Shown: one piece after another, positions 36,034 through 48,120 of the stretch
Position numbering within the stretch: position 1 is the first letter of the stretch
Layout of the letters: the number at the start of each line of letters is the position of its first letter
Source of the DNA: Rhyacophila brunnea
Lineage: Eukaryota > Arthropoda > Insecta > Trichoptera > Rhyacophilidae
Length of the DNA stretch: 64,000 bases
Assembly (NCBI GenBank): GCA_022495005.1
Contig: JAGYXB010000463.1
Span: 1,426,001-1,490,000 of the forward strand
Reading direction: 5' to 3'
The notes under the pieces: model-generated
What the model was told of the DNA's origin: nothing
The model's database searches: none
What the model saw: only the letters and a program-made list of their open reading frames with translations
Made by a program: the position numbers and the translations under genes

Positions 36034-36294
36034 CACGAGTTTGCCGAGAACCGCTACCTCACGGAGAGACGTCGTCAGCAATTATCAGCAGAGCTTGGCC
36101 TGAACGAAGCCCAGATTAAGATCTGGTTCCAGAACAAAAGAGCTAAGATCAAGAAAGCCAGCGGACAAAAGAATCCTTTGGCCCTTCAGCTCATGGCCCA
36201 GGGGCTCTACAATCATAGCACAGTGCCATTGAGCAGGGAAGAAGAAGAGCTTCAGGAGTTACACGCCAGAGAAGGAAGAGATATTAACACGTAG
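36034..36294 (+). CDS. en/inv: Engrailed/invected-family homeobox gene, terminal coding exon
   Basis: Acceptor TTCTACTTTAG| then [20 protein letters not shown], completing helix 1 and helix 2, and helix 3 [14 protein letters not shown] with Trp48, Phe49, Gln50, Asn51 and Arg53, the DNA-contacting set with the engrailed-class Gln50. After the homeodomain come ASGQ and [15 protein letters not shown], the EH5 motif diagnostic of engrailed-family proteins, then [10 protein letters not shown] and a short tail to a TAG stop at 36292-36294 (86 residues in this exon). HEF at 18-20 and the REEEELQEL tail match invected more than engrailed of Drosophila as I recall them. No frameshift or stop inside. 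The exon is GC-richer than its surroundings, as expected of real coding DNA. Confidence 0.97.
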   Translation, partial: HEFAENRYLTERRRQQLSAELGLNEAQIKIWFQNKRAKIKKASGQKNPLALQLMAQGLYNHSTVPLSREEEELQELHAREGRDINT

Positions 36295-38875
36295 AGTAGA
36301 CATATAATTGTAATTATTGTGGTTATGTGCAATGTGAATAGTCGAATATTTATTTCATCTGAATATCAAAAATGCTAAGCCAAAAGAGTGTATTTTTGGG
36401 TGAATACCTATCTGTTATTTGTTCGGAATATCATCAAAAAGACTCATTCCGTGTCGAAATTATAACTACTATAGTTAAAATAATAGAATTATTATTTAAA
36501 ATTGGTCTCACGTAAAGCTGCAATTTGTCACTTAGGCTTAGCAAACTCGATATGGGTATGTATTTTTTTTGTTTCAATTAGGTATACATATCATACATAT
36601 TATAAATTTTAAACCGTGAGAAAAACCACGTTGGTACCTATTCATTTTAACATTTTAATCATTTGGGACTTTAATTAATGTGAGATCAAAAATCAGTAGG
36701 TAATATGTCTATTAAGGTGCATTTATTCTTATCTAAATGTATCTAACAGGGCTATTCTAACATAACGTTTTAATTCCAAAATCAATAAAACTAGTGAGAA
36801 AAAAGCTATGACTCATTCCAAGAGTTAACTATCTCGATGTAAGAACTATCAACTACCTACTTAAAGTTGGCTCTTGGCAACCTCGCTCACAGATAGAGCA
36901 ATAAGAGCAACAATTTTATTTTATCTTGGGTTACGGCAATTTAAAAAATATCGCGACAAAAATCAGACTTTTATATCAAATAAAAAAAATCCTGTCAATA
37001 TTTAGCTCCATAAATTTCGTCACTTTTTTCAAAATATAAAAAATATTTGAAGACTAATCACAAATTAATCATACTATTATATTAATAACCCTGTTATTAA
37101 ACACAACAATATTTTGTTACCCATAATAAACGAGAAGCTGATGATTAAAGGGGTCCAAGTGACAGGTGACCAAGTTGAACAAATCAACTTAATCAAAAGT
37201 TTTTTCCAGGCAGTTTCCTAAGAGCTGCTTTCATTAACAATTTACTGTTTTTTTATGTGCATATTGTAATCGTAGTTGAGCTGGTAAAATCTCAGAATTA
37301 ATAATTTTGTCAAAACATTGGGGTTGTTTTAACATTTCGTGATCATTTATGATTTATATTATACTGGTAGTTAAGTAAGACTTAGCATCAATGTTCTATA
37401 TACCACCAAAATTAAAATTTAAAAAAAACTGAGTCATTTTGATAATTGCAACTGATTTTCGTTGTGTGTAAACGATCACTTACATATTACATGCATTCAT
37501 TGCCCTGAATTTATTGAAGAAAATTCATGTACGCATATCATCTGCCGTGGCTATGCGATTATCGCATAAGCAAAATCATCACTTAATAAAATGACTCAAT
37601 TTAAGAAGATCGTAATTCCTTCAATCTACGTGGTCTTATATTACGAACATTTGATGGTGACAAGCCGCTAGTAGGTGCTTGTCACCTTACTGCAATTTAT
37701 TTTCAGTTTTTGTCTCTCCTATAAAATTTAAATTTTGTCAGATAGGACGTTTTAACAGCTCAATGATATTATGTCACTTGTACCTCTTTAATCTCTAGCC
37801 TCGCAAATACCTTGTAATTATTTTTCCTAGACCTCGCAGGCAATATTTTTTTAGTACAAATTGAACGATGGTATTGTATTATAATTTATACTTTATAAAA
37901 CTATTATTAAACATTATATTTAGGTTCTTAACTATAATAATATATCGGTGTGTACATAACTTATTGAATGATTGTATTATTTAAAGACATAATATATTAT
38001 ATTATAATCATCAATACTGAAGGCAAACAATGAATGTAATAATTTATAAAAATGTCACATAATATCTAGAAAAGTCATAATATAAATATTGTGAATAGAG
38101 CACGGACAAAATAAATTAATTACTGGACTGATCATAAATTTCGTAATAAACGTTATTTAAAATAAAATTTATTGACACGCTAAAAATTTTCTTTTGATAA
38201 ATCATTTGATGATATTTACCGTCCGTTTGATTGTTTTATTATATCAGTGGCGTAGTCAGTTGTGGTGCAGGAAAATATCGGTAGGGTTAGTAAAAAAAAT
38301 AAACATTAAAACATGTCTTCAATTTTTACCGTGCAGCATTAGCGTGTTTGGGGCTTGTTATAAAATATTTTAGAATTTCTCTAATTAGTTATCTACCTAA
38401 TTTTTTTCTAAAATCGAAAATAAATTTATTTTATTGATAAACTAAAATCCTTTTTGTTAATGGTAGGTTAAAATTAGTTGTCTTCAGTATTGATTTCGGA
38501 TGCAATATTGTCTACATTGTAGTTAAATAATTATTGTGAATATTGTACAAAAAAAAATATAACAACATCGAATCGAAATTATCTATAATATATTGTATAC
38601 ATTATTAAAATCGTATATATTTTCAATTGACACAGTACCTACCTACATACTTTTAATCCATGTAAATTTTAGTAGCGGGAATTAGTCATAACCTAAAATA
38701 GTCTGTAGGTAAATTGAAAAAAAAACTTAATTTATTATTACACGAAAAGTATGAGTTCAAGTGATCTATAAAAGTAGGGTACCAGGGAAAAATATTGACA
38801 TATTGAAACTACAATCAAACAAATTAATTCAATTGTAATTAGCATACATAATTTTGAAAACACTTGTGTTATGAC
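36295..38875 (+). other. 3' UTR and downstream flank of the homeobox gene
   Basis: AT-rich and non-coding. Possible polyadenylation signals AATAAA occur at about 36784 and again in later AT-rich stretches, but the true 3' end cannot be set from sequence. No further gene is recognised to 38875. Confidence 0.45.
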
Positions 38876-39616
38876 AAGGGAATCCAATCCCGAGCCAAAA
38901 TTCTGATCCCGAGATTTCGGGATTACAATTTGACAATCCCGGGATCCCGGGACTGGTCCCGGGATTGGGATTTTTTCCCATTGTTAATATAAAATTTTTA
39001 TATTTACAAATAACATTGATAAAATCGGTCAAAAATAAATCTAGTATAATTTATACTATTTAAGACATTTATTGTTAATATTGTATACGTTGAATCTTGG
39101 AAATTCACAAGTTTAATGGAGTAAATAATATTATAATATAAATAATAACGTGAATTTAATATGAGATTGCTATTTCTGATAGTTAAGACATAATGAATAG
39201 ATCAGCGAGACTTAAAATAGTAAAGCAAATAATCATGGCGTACTTATGGCCTTTCCTCTTCATAAATCTAATTAGTCAGCCAAATATGAAACTGCCGTAA
39301 AACGTATGATATCATGGTGGAATTACTTTGTTAAAAGTGCGAAGCATTGTTTTTTTACCAATCTTTCTCATTTTTAATAATCTATGTGAAAAAATAAAAT
39401 GAATCGGCAACCTACACATCAAACTTCATTCAAACTCAGTTTATTTCTAATGTAGTTATTTTGTAAAAGTATTTTTCTGTTATATTTTCCATAAAATTGA
39501 TAAAAAAAATCAATCCCGAAATCCCGGGATTATGTTTATCAATCCCGGATTCATAGGTATCGAAAATAGCTCGGATCCCGGATCCCGAATCCCGGATCCC
39601 GGGATTGGATTCCCTA
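38876..39616. mobile_element. CCCGGGAT-rich MITE with exact 8-bp target duplication
   Basis: This 741-bp element has ends AGGGAATCCAATCCCG and CGGGATTGGATTCCCT. It is flanked by GTTATGAC at 38868-38875 and 39617-39624. Both subterminal regions (38880-38980 and 39510-39605) carry many ATCCCGG/CCGGGAT units in both orientations; the middle is plain AT-rich DNA. The 8-bp duplication suggests hAT-like mobilisation. The overlapping minus ORFs translate the repeats and are not genes. Confidence 0.85.
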
Positions 39617-39654
39617 GTTATGACCAATAGAAAAAATCTTTTGGAAAAAAATAA

Positions 39655-39760
39655 GACACCCCGCAGGAATCGAACCTGCATCTTTTGGGTTTCGCATCCG
39701 TTCACATTGACAACAATTCTAAAGGCGCCGTACTTAATTGCCACAAATTTTAAGTAATGG
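39655..39760 (-). repeat. tRNA-derived SINE-like sequence (minus)
   Basis: On the minus strand GCAGGTTCGATTCCTGC forms a perfect T-arm with an exact pol III B box. No acceptor stem pairs with it and the A box is poor, so this is a tRNA pseudogene or SINE head. Confidence 0.55.
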
Positions 39761-40937
39761 CTCTTATAATATTCTCTGAAGAAAATTGAATTCAATTGTA
39801 TTTTTTTTTCACTTTAAACTAAAGTTCAAAGTAGTAAAAAGTAACGGATCCGGTCATTCTCTGATTTTGTACCGTCCTACGATATGCCACGTTCCTACGT
39901 GTCGATTTTTGTTGCTCAACTTTATGTTAAAAGTTGAGAAAGAAATTGATAGACGTATCAATATTGCGGCAATAAAGATTAGAAAATTCAATCAACTATT
40001 ATACAAAAACATGTATTGTTAATTCGAATTATTAAAAGAAAGTGTTCATCTTTTGAAAATTGACCGCCCCTAAGTGGTTATTAAACAGTAACTTGCATTT
40101 TTTTGATACTTTTAAACCTTTGATAAAACGAACATCTTCCAAGCCTTAAGTATAACTTCTACTGGCACCTACTTATATTATTTTTTAAATTAAATTTTAG
40201 GTGATATATTTGTCAATACGTATTCTTTGGTATCGGTAAACCTATTTATAACACCTCTGAACCATACAATTTAATACAGTATTATTATGTTTACATTTAA
40301 AAAAAATCAAAATACGAAGTTTTAATCTAAGAATCCTTAAAATGGGTACTAAAAACCTTCCTTGACCTGAAAATAAACATGTTTTATAAATTGGTCAAAA
40401 TTTATAGTTTAAGTGTCAGATTCGCTCTTACGTTTTTACGCGCAAGGTAAAATTCGGCAGTATAAAAAAATGTATGCGAAAGCTAATAAAAATGTCTGTG
40501 TTTTACAAGTGCACATATTACAGTAAATTTGTGACTTTTATTTATATTGTAAATTAAGTACCTTCCTATATGTATGTAGATATGGGTTTACTTAATGTTT
40601 TACGAACCCATCCTTGAAATGTGTTCATATTTATTTTAATATTATTAACAATTTAAAAATGTCCAATATTTATGAATATAAATTATAATTATATCGCAAT
40701 TTTATTTAAAACTAAGGACAACCAGATTGGTGATTTTTTAAAATTCATTAACGTGTTGCTTTGATAATAAGATGCATGTGTTTTTCTTACTTTCGTGTCT
40801 CTAAATTTATTCAGTGTGGGTCTTATCATTTTATTGATGGCGTCTTAAAATCGTTTTCCAAAATTTCGTAGTTGTCAAAAAGCGCCGATATGAAAACTTG
40901 CAGAATAGATGTAAGCTCCTTAGAAGAAAATTGTGGA
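39761..40937. other. AT-rich non-coding DNA
   Basis: Nothing recognisable. Confidence 0.5.
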
Positions 40938-41210
40938 GACAATATCGTCACTGTTCTGGCAGAAGATACTAATTCGAAAAAATGAAATATTGAGTTAGTT
41001 TACCAAAATGTTCCTTATTTCAAACTTTAGCGTCTGGAAACCTTCTTAATAAATAAACAATCCTTATTTTAGAGTCATCTTTTTACGATTACTTAATAAA
41101 CTCACATGATAGACCATTTCAAACATTTTAACAACTTCAAAGTCAAATTACTCAAAACTAGTCTTCTACAGTTAGTGTGTTCTGCCAGAACAGAGACGAT
41201 ATAATAGAGG
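40938..41210. repeat. Foldback MITE
   Basis: AATATCGTCACTGTTCTGGC at the left is repeated in inverse at the right (GCCAGAACAGAGACGATAT), arms about 36 bp, 200-bp loop. No coding. Confidence 0.7.
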
Positions 41211-41477
41211 ATTACACTTTAAAAAAATGCTGTATTACCCTTGATGACTTATGAAGACGATGTTTTATGGAATAAAGTAGGTACAGATCAACCACCTGGA
41301 GTCAAAATGTGATTCAGAAACTGAATCAGATGTAGTTTTGATATTTTTCGAATTTCACCTTTGTAATAAATTTTTTTTTACAATTTTATGAAGAATGAGT
41401 CTTATAATCAATGCAGTTACAACTTAATTTAATTTTTTTCAAAATTGTTTTTTATATTATCTCTCCATGCTCTAGAT

Positions 41478-43504
41478 CAGTGGTTCTCATGTGAAATTTA
41501 ACTGTGGTCACGCAATTGATATTGACAGTTCTATGTAAACGTCTGGTGGCCGCACCAAATTTCACTTTTGTTGTGATTGAAAAAAATAAAGCTAAATTTT
41601 ATTTACTAAAAAAATGGACCAATTTATTTACGGACGTAGCACAAACCGCGGCTGCATATACATGGCGGGTGGAGATGAGGAAACTCAAATCAAGTCCATT
41701 TAATAAAATACATTTGAACATTTTAGTACATATCTATTGATTTAAAAATAATGCAAATAGAAATTCCTTAATGGGGGACATGCTCGTCGAAGGTCAAAAT
41801 TGAGTTTTTATTGTATTTTCAAACCATGATCCTGGACACTCCTTAAACGTTGTAGATAATCTATTTATATAATTTGGAAGCCTTATTATCCTTTATAGTT
41901 ATTTTAAACATTTTATGACTGCATAAAGTATTTTTTTACATAAAATAGTATTCTTTTAAACCTCTCGCTCTAATGTTTTAGAATATAGTCATATTTCGGT
42001 ACATAACTGTGCAGTGGTGTTAAGATTTTTTCATTTATTAATTTTTAGACGCATTTATGAAACCATTAGTATAATTTATTACGAGATAATTTTTGTAAAA
42101 TATTCACGATAAAAATTATATTGATAATCTCTGTGATCCCAAATTTGACAAGAATTAGGCATTTTATTATTCAAAAAATCGGCAAGATTAACACATTTGA
42201 AGATGATTCTAAAGATACTTATTATAAGCTATGTCTTTGACCATTCAAGTGTGATAAAGATCTTTTGAATAATGATTGCTTTATAATAATTGTTGACCTA
42301 AGAATAAGGTAATGTTTTTTTGAAATACGCCATTTCTTTTGTCATTCCCCAGTGGTTAAGCTACAACATACGGCCGTAGCCATAAATTGTCAACCTATAA
42401 TTGAAGTAGGGAGTAAAATGATATTGACGCGCGTGTTTGAACATGTACCGTTTAAAAAAATAAATAAAAAAAAACAGTTAGGTACATGTTCAAACACGCG
42501 CGTTAACATAATTTTACTCCCTATTTTAATTATAGTTTGTCAATTTATGGCTACGGCCGTATGTTGTAGCTTAACCACTGGGGAATGACAAAAGAAATGG
42601 CGTATTTCAAAAAAACGCTACCTTATTCTTAGGTCAATAATTATTATAAAGCAATCATTATTCATAAGATCTTTATCACACTTGAATGTTCAAAAACATA
42701 GCTTATAATAAGTATCTTTAGAATCATCTTCAAATGTGTTAATCTTGCCGATTTTTTGAATAATAAAATGCCTAATTCTTGTCAAATTTGGGATCAAAGA
42801 GATTATCAATATAATTTTTTATCGTGAATATTTTACAAAAAATATCTCGTAATAAATTATACTAATGTTTTCATAAATGCGTTCAAAAATTAATAAACGT
42901 AAAAAATCTTAACACCACTGCACAGTTATGTACCGAAATATGACTATATTCTAAAACATTAGAGCGAGAGGTTTAAAAGAATACTATTTTATGTAACAAA
43001 AATGCTTTATGCAGTCATCAAATGTTTAAAATAACTATAAAGGATAATAAGGCTTCAAAATTATATAAATAGATTATCTACAACGTTTAAGGAGTGTCCA
43101 GGATCATGGTTTGAAAATACAATAAAAACTCAATTTTGACCTACGACGAGCACGTGGGCCGTTAATATCTACTCCTTTTTTCCAATGCGAGCCGCACGGC
43201 TGCTTCTAAGTTTACATCTGTCAACTGGCTTCGATATTTGTTTTTTATGAAGTGCATTACACTGACAGAATACAGTAGTAAGACAAATCAACCATATTAA
43301 TAAAGCAATTGTTGCCAATTCTTTGAATTGACTCGATTCTTGGTCAACGTATAACTTCGACCAAATTTTTCAACCGTGTTATTATTAAAATGGTTTTTAA
43401 GTACTTGGTCATGACTCATTTCCAATAACGCATATTTAACGTTGGCCCACTTAATTAAATTAACTACTGAAAATGATGTTGGTGGCCGCACATGAGAACC
43501 ACTG
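41478..43504. mobile_element. hAT-like element, 2 kb, with exact 8-bp target duplication
   Basis: Terminal inverted repeats CAGTGGTTCTCATGTG and CACATGAGAACCACTG are flanked by CTCTAGAT on both sides (41470-41477 and 43505-43512). The CAGTGGTTCTCA start is the common hAT end. The outer unique parts carry GGTGGCCGCAC subterminal motifs and decayed open frames (41504-41740 plus; 43297-43491 minus) without a recognisable transposase domain. Most of the middle is a separate large foldback (41772-43161). Confidence 0.85.
41772..43161. mobile_element. Large foldback element nested in the hAT-like element, flanked by TTAA
   Basis: Two arms of about 680 bp (41772-42449 and 42481-43161) are near-perfect inverted copies around a 31-bp A-rich spacer. 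The arms run from ACATGCTCGTCG to GAACATGTACC. TTAA lies on both outer sides (41768-41771 and 43162-43165), the target duplication of piggyBac/Kolobok-type elements. The high arm identity implies recent origin or gene conversion. The 78-codon frame across the centre is a palindrome artefact. Confidence 0.75.
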
Positions 43505-43512
43505 CTCTAGAT

Positions 43513-44149
43513 GAATAAACGTAGCTTTTAATGATTGAGTGACATAATTATCGGATTTGTGATTTAAGGAAAGGATAGGTCACGTGATATTATATTATAC
43601 GCAGTAACCAATTATATAGCAGGTATCTATCTGAACAAACGACTCGATATTAATTATAATTACGTTAACAATAGTGGAGACGCCACTGCAAGAAAATCAC
43701 CAGTCCGATATCTAGGTACATAACAAAGAGTGAACTGTTTCTCAAAATATTTGTCAGTATTATCCCTCCAGAAAAAAGTATTACACGTTTGCTTTTCAAA
43801 ATAAAGTATTTTCTCCCGGAAATAAATTAAAAATTAAATTAAGAAAAATAGTGGTAAGTATAATATTGAATTACACAGATTTTTTTAGAGATTAGTCGAT
43901 AGCTATTTTAGTTGTCAAATCAGTATTAAGACTAATTAATTACAACTTTTTATGTGCGGCCTAAAAGAATAACAGTTACCGCAATGTTTACAGGGGTGCC
44001 CCACCCTTATGTGCACTGTAAACCATGCTTACGGGCGGTCATTCTAAGGGGTAACTAAGGGTCCTCCATGTTCCTCTGCACCGGCCTTCATCGCCCCAGA
44101 ATACCGCAGCGCACATTTTAAATACCGCTACGGTAGTTAGTTTATTTGT
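43513..44149. other. Non-coding DNA
   Basis: No gene recognised. 43980-44110 is GC-richer without a conserved frame. Confidence 0.4.
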
Positions 44150-44275
44150 AGAAAAATGCAGTGGACGAGTAGGAGAAAGTCGAGGGTCGTGGGATTGAAT
44201 CGGTGACCCGCGTAGTCTATTACCAAGGTACTGACATAATCATGCCGGGTTCGATTTCAGGTAATCTTTATCATC
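44150..44275 (+). repeat. Weak tRNA/SINE relic
   Basis: GCCGGGTTCGATTTCAGG resembles a decayed B box, preceded by a GGTGACCCGCG stem-like block. No cloverleaf forms. Confidence 0.3.
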
Positions 44276-44561
44276 ATTTCACTGCCTTCACTGACATTGA
44301 TTATCTTGGCCTGTTGTTACGTGAAAAATTCCGCGTCTGGAAACTTTAGATTTTTCTTTCAGTGTGTATTTGGATACCGAGTACAGACATAATTATGTTG
44401 AGCGAATAGTTAACGACCATTTTTATGTAAAAAAAAAACTGTTAAAAAAACCTCTTCAGGCGGCGGCTGGCGGCTTGTGGTGTCAATCAAAGACCTGGGT
44501 ATTCGTTGCATATTCTGTGTTGGCCATTTTGTGAGCAATAAAACCATATTAGCTAAAGCTA

Positions 44562-44766
44562 AGGCCTTGTCCAGATGACGCGATTTGACTCTCATATATT
44601 TCTCGCATATAAACTCGCATGTATTTCAGGTACATATGACCTCGTCGAGCCGTCCAGCGTCCACATGTAATCGCCGCATGTCACTTCTTGCGCGCAGTCG
44701 ATATACAATAATATGTGACCTGTGAGCTGTCCTCGCGGTGAGACACGCGTCTTCTGGACAAGAGCA
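44562..44766. repeat. Small foldback MITE
   Basis: GCCTTGTCCAGATGACGCG and CGCGTCTTCTGGACAAGAGC form about 20-bp inverted ends 205 bp apart, with a GC-rich interior. No clear target duplication. Confidence 0.55.
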
Positions 44767-45085
44767 ATTATTATGAAATAAAATGTGGCCTAGTCAATAC
44801 ATACTTATGTCCTAATCATTTTCGATAACAATACGGTTAAGTCTTTTACCTAATTCATGATACTCATGTGGCAACTAAACAGCTGACTACTTATAGAAAA
44901 AAATGTGGAATTTATTACAATTAATATTATACAATCATGGTAAAATATAATTCTACCAAGAAAATACTCTCTCAAATAATTTTATTTAGGTATTTATTTT
45001 GAAATAATATATAGGTACAAATGAAATTATAAAAATGAATAAATAAACTGCAAATTAAAATATGTATGTACCTAAGACGTTTTAG
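44767..45085. other. AT-rich non-coding DNA
   Basis: Nothing recognisable. Confidence 0.5.
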
Positions 45086-45301
45086 AGGCCATCCATGGAC
45101 TGAAACCGTATTCCATACTAAAACTTATGATTTCTGTTCACGGACATATATTTTCATAAGATATAAGAATCTGATCGTATCCATTTATACTATACAGTTA
45201 CACTTAAAAACTTAATAAAAACATATTTTCGTGAACAAAAATCATAAGTTTAGTATGTCACACGGTTCTAAGCCGCATACGGGTTCAGTCCATGGATGGC
45301 C
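45086..45301. mobile_element. Foldback MITE, 216 bp
   Basis: AGGCCATCCATGGACTGAA at the left and TTCAGTCCATGGATGGCC at the right, with the next 35 bp (CTTATGATTTCTGTTCACG) also inverted. TTTTAG flanks both sides, a possible 6-bp target duplication. Confidence 0.75.
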
Positions 45302-46162
45302 TTTTAGTTGATTTTAAAAAACATATAATTAATTCGGTACACAATTAAGTTGAAGCGAAATTTATAATCGTAATGTTTAGTCCTACATACATATATCTAG
45401 AGAATTTGGTATAATATTGTACCTATATATAAGTTGCATGTAAATATAATATTGTATAATACATTTATCATAAGATAAAACACCTATTGTGAATATTAAA
45501 TTTTATTTAAAAATGTCGGCATGTTACGGATACAATTTAAGAGATAACCCAATGAGAAGTGTAATGTATTAATTAGCAAATTAATAAAAATATTTATTTA
45601 GTATAATAGCGATTATAAAAAATAGAAAACGAGATAGAAATAAGATGTGGCAATATAAATTTAGTAAGTATATATTATAAAATTAATTTTAGTAAAAACA
45701 ATCGAATATTAAATTGATTATACCGTAAGTATATTTGATTTGATTAAAATGAATAATTTAAATTATGTTTATTTTGTTTTATTTGTAAAAAATAATTAGC
45801 CCCACTTTCATTATTTTAATTTGTATGTACCTATATATTTACTCACTCTGTACACTTTTGTACATTGTACCTTGCCATCTGACCAGAACCTCAATTTCAC
45901 ATTTTTTCCGATCTGTTTCATTTTATCCCATCCATGAGATACTCCTCGCGATGTATAAGTGTTTTCATACTAGTAGGTACACAAACGGATACAATATACC
46001 TATGCCCGCAAACAAATCAACCAATGCAGGTATAAGTATATATTATAAACTGTTGAAATATAGTATGTATCTAAACTATATTATGCAAACGTCTGTATAA
46101 AATATGTTTTTGTACAAATCATTATTTTCCGCCGCAAATATGCATATTATACAGTAAGCATA
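45302..46162. other. AT-rich non-coding DNA
   Basis: Nothing recognisable. The 91-codon frame at 45825 has no domain. Confidence 0.5.
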
Positions 46163-46374
46163 GCCCCCACATCCTGAAGCGGGCCCCTAGGCTAAGATCT
46201 TTGGCGGAACCTTCTACCTATAACTAAGGTTAAAGGCATTGTGACGCTCTACAGTACTTAGAGTTTTTCAAATGGTATTCGAGATAAAATTAAGGGAATT
46301 TTACGGATTTTAGTCTATTTTTCTTAAAAGGTAGGCTTTAAATAATCGCCTAGCATGGAGCCTTCGCCACTGAT
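46163..46374 (+). repeat. Chimera: left part of family C joined to right end of family B
   Basis: 46163-46290 (CATAGCCCCCACATCCTG ... GCATTGTGACGCTC) matches the left end of 50071-50469, while 46328-46373 (GTAGGCTTTAAATAATCGCC ... CCTTCGCCACTG) is the right end of family B. Confidence 0.65.
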
Positions 46375-47100
46375 CGATATATTATTGATTATGTTATTAT
46401 TATATTTTTTTGGCGTACAACAAACCAAAAATACTTTGATTTGGCTAAACTATTGCAAATATTTTAATGCATTGTCATCGAAAGTTAGTATTTAAATATT
46501 GTACTACAGAAAATAAAAGGATCAATACCAACGTATCGAAGTGTCGAAAGTTTTTTGACAGCCCTAGTTGTAAGTCAGTAAAAGTCTAGTAAAAAACTCA
46601 TATTAAAAAGATCGACCGGAAATGGTGATTCCAAAACATTTATTTTTTATTCGTTGACCTTTGTTGCACATCTTAATTGGTAGAAAATTTTCAAAATATA
46701 ATGACACCCAATTCTTTTGTTCTGCTATCTTCAAAAATTCATCGGATTCCACGATTCGTTTATATCTAAAACACAATTTTAAGGATGGCATAGTGGTAAT
46801 TTATTAGCCCTTTAAAAAAAAGCAGTTGAAAACGAGTCCGAGGCCCAATACTAACTTATAAGTACAGAGCATTCGTTTACTGTCAAATTGGTAATGCTTA
46901 ACTTAAATAAATGGCAATTCACCAAGTGGGTTATTGGGGATGTGCACCACCCGGGCGGCAACTTTCAGGGACGGTCAAACACCCAAAAAACCTTTTTCAA
47001 TATACGAGCTTTATAAAATTCAATTGCATAAACTGAATCTTATGTTGAAAAATATGACATATTTAATCATGTTATGTACTGCCGAATGTTGACATTTACA
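46375..47100. other. AT-rich non-coding DNA
   Basis: No gene. A short GC-rich patch (CACCACCCGGGCGGCAAC) lies at about 46946. Confidence 0.45.
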
Positions 47101-47746
47101 CTGTGACGTCCCTAGACAAAATGCCGCCCCTAGGCAGCGTCAAAATGCCACCCCACAGAAAAAAAATCTGAGTTCCCTGTGCTACCCCATTATACAGTAT
47201 TTTTTATTAACCTTTCATGACTTCAATATCTAAGAAATAGGTACATTATTAACAAAATATATAACACAAAATTTAATTTAAATGTCATCTCTACTTCAAT
47301 AGGCATTTTTGCGAGTCCACGGTTTCGGATACATTTAAAAATACACCTGACAATATTCAAAACTCGCGAATGACTGGAAAAAATATTTGGATAAATTAAT
47401 TAGGTACCTAAGTATGTAACTACCTATAATTCAAATATAATTCGCAAATCTGCATGTGTCATTGCTGGCCATCAAGGAGTGATGTCCAAAGACAACGGAA
47501 GTAAACTAGACCTCGCGAACCCGACGAAAAAAATACAGTCCTGTTAAACTGTTTATGTTTATTAATAGGTACATTTTGTTTCCAACCTGTGAGCTGAATA
47601 TTTTAATGGAAAGATATTTCCGTTATTACTAAGTTTATGTACCTATTCCTATATATGTTTATTGATTCTCCTCGATTTGCCGCCCTTCGATTAACTGCCG
47701 CCCCCCAAGCGACGCTCAATCTACCTACCCCCACGGGACGTCACTG
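47101..47746 (+). mobile_element. MITE family D, complete copy with exact 8-bp target duplication
   Basis: It begins CTGTGACGTCCCTAGAC and ends CCCACGGGACGTCACTG. CATTTACA flanks both sides (47093-47100 and 47747-47754). The length is 646 bp. It has GC-rich ends with CCGCCC motifs and a non-coding AT-rich body. Confidence 0.9.
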
Positions 47747-47904
47747 CATTTACAAAAGAGTGGCAAATCTAAAAATGTAAAAAATCATTATTATAACATT
47801 CCTGTTTATAAGCTGATCATTTAGATTTAAATCTATGGTTAATAAATATGTCACAGTTATATAAAAATAAAGAAAAGCATTCTCACAAAGATTCAATTGA
47901 ATGG

Positions 47905-48120
47905 CAGTGTTGCCAACCGTACTATAATTATAGTACAATCCTACTATAATTTTGAATCCGCAAAAAATGTAAAATACTATAATTTAACGAAATATCACAA
48001 AAATACTATAATTTTGAAGGATTCGAGACGAAAAATGTTCCTGTACTATAGTATTTTCTGAAATACTATAATTTTTACCCTTTTGTACAATAATCAACAT
48101 AGAAAAAGATGGCAACACTG
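47905..48120. mobile_element. Small hAT-like MITE built of ACTATAATT repeats
   Basis: This 216-bp element has ends CAGTGTTGCCA and TGGCAACACTG and exact flanks TTGAATGG (47897-47904 and 48121-48128). Inside, ACTATAAT or its inverse recurs about six times, mostly as ATACTATAATTTT. Confidence 0.9.

Noticed and set aside
39436..39795. 119-codon minus-strand open frame
   Set aside because: Mostly translation of the ATCCCGG repeats at the end of a MITE.
42352..42588. 78-codon open frame
   Set aside because: It spans the centre of a near-perfect palindrome, so its two halves are complements of each other.
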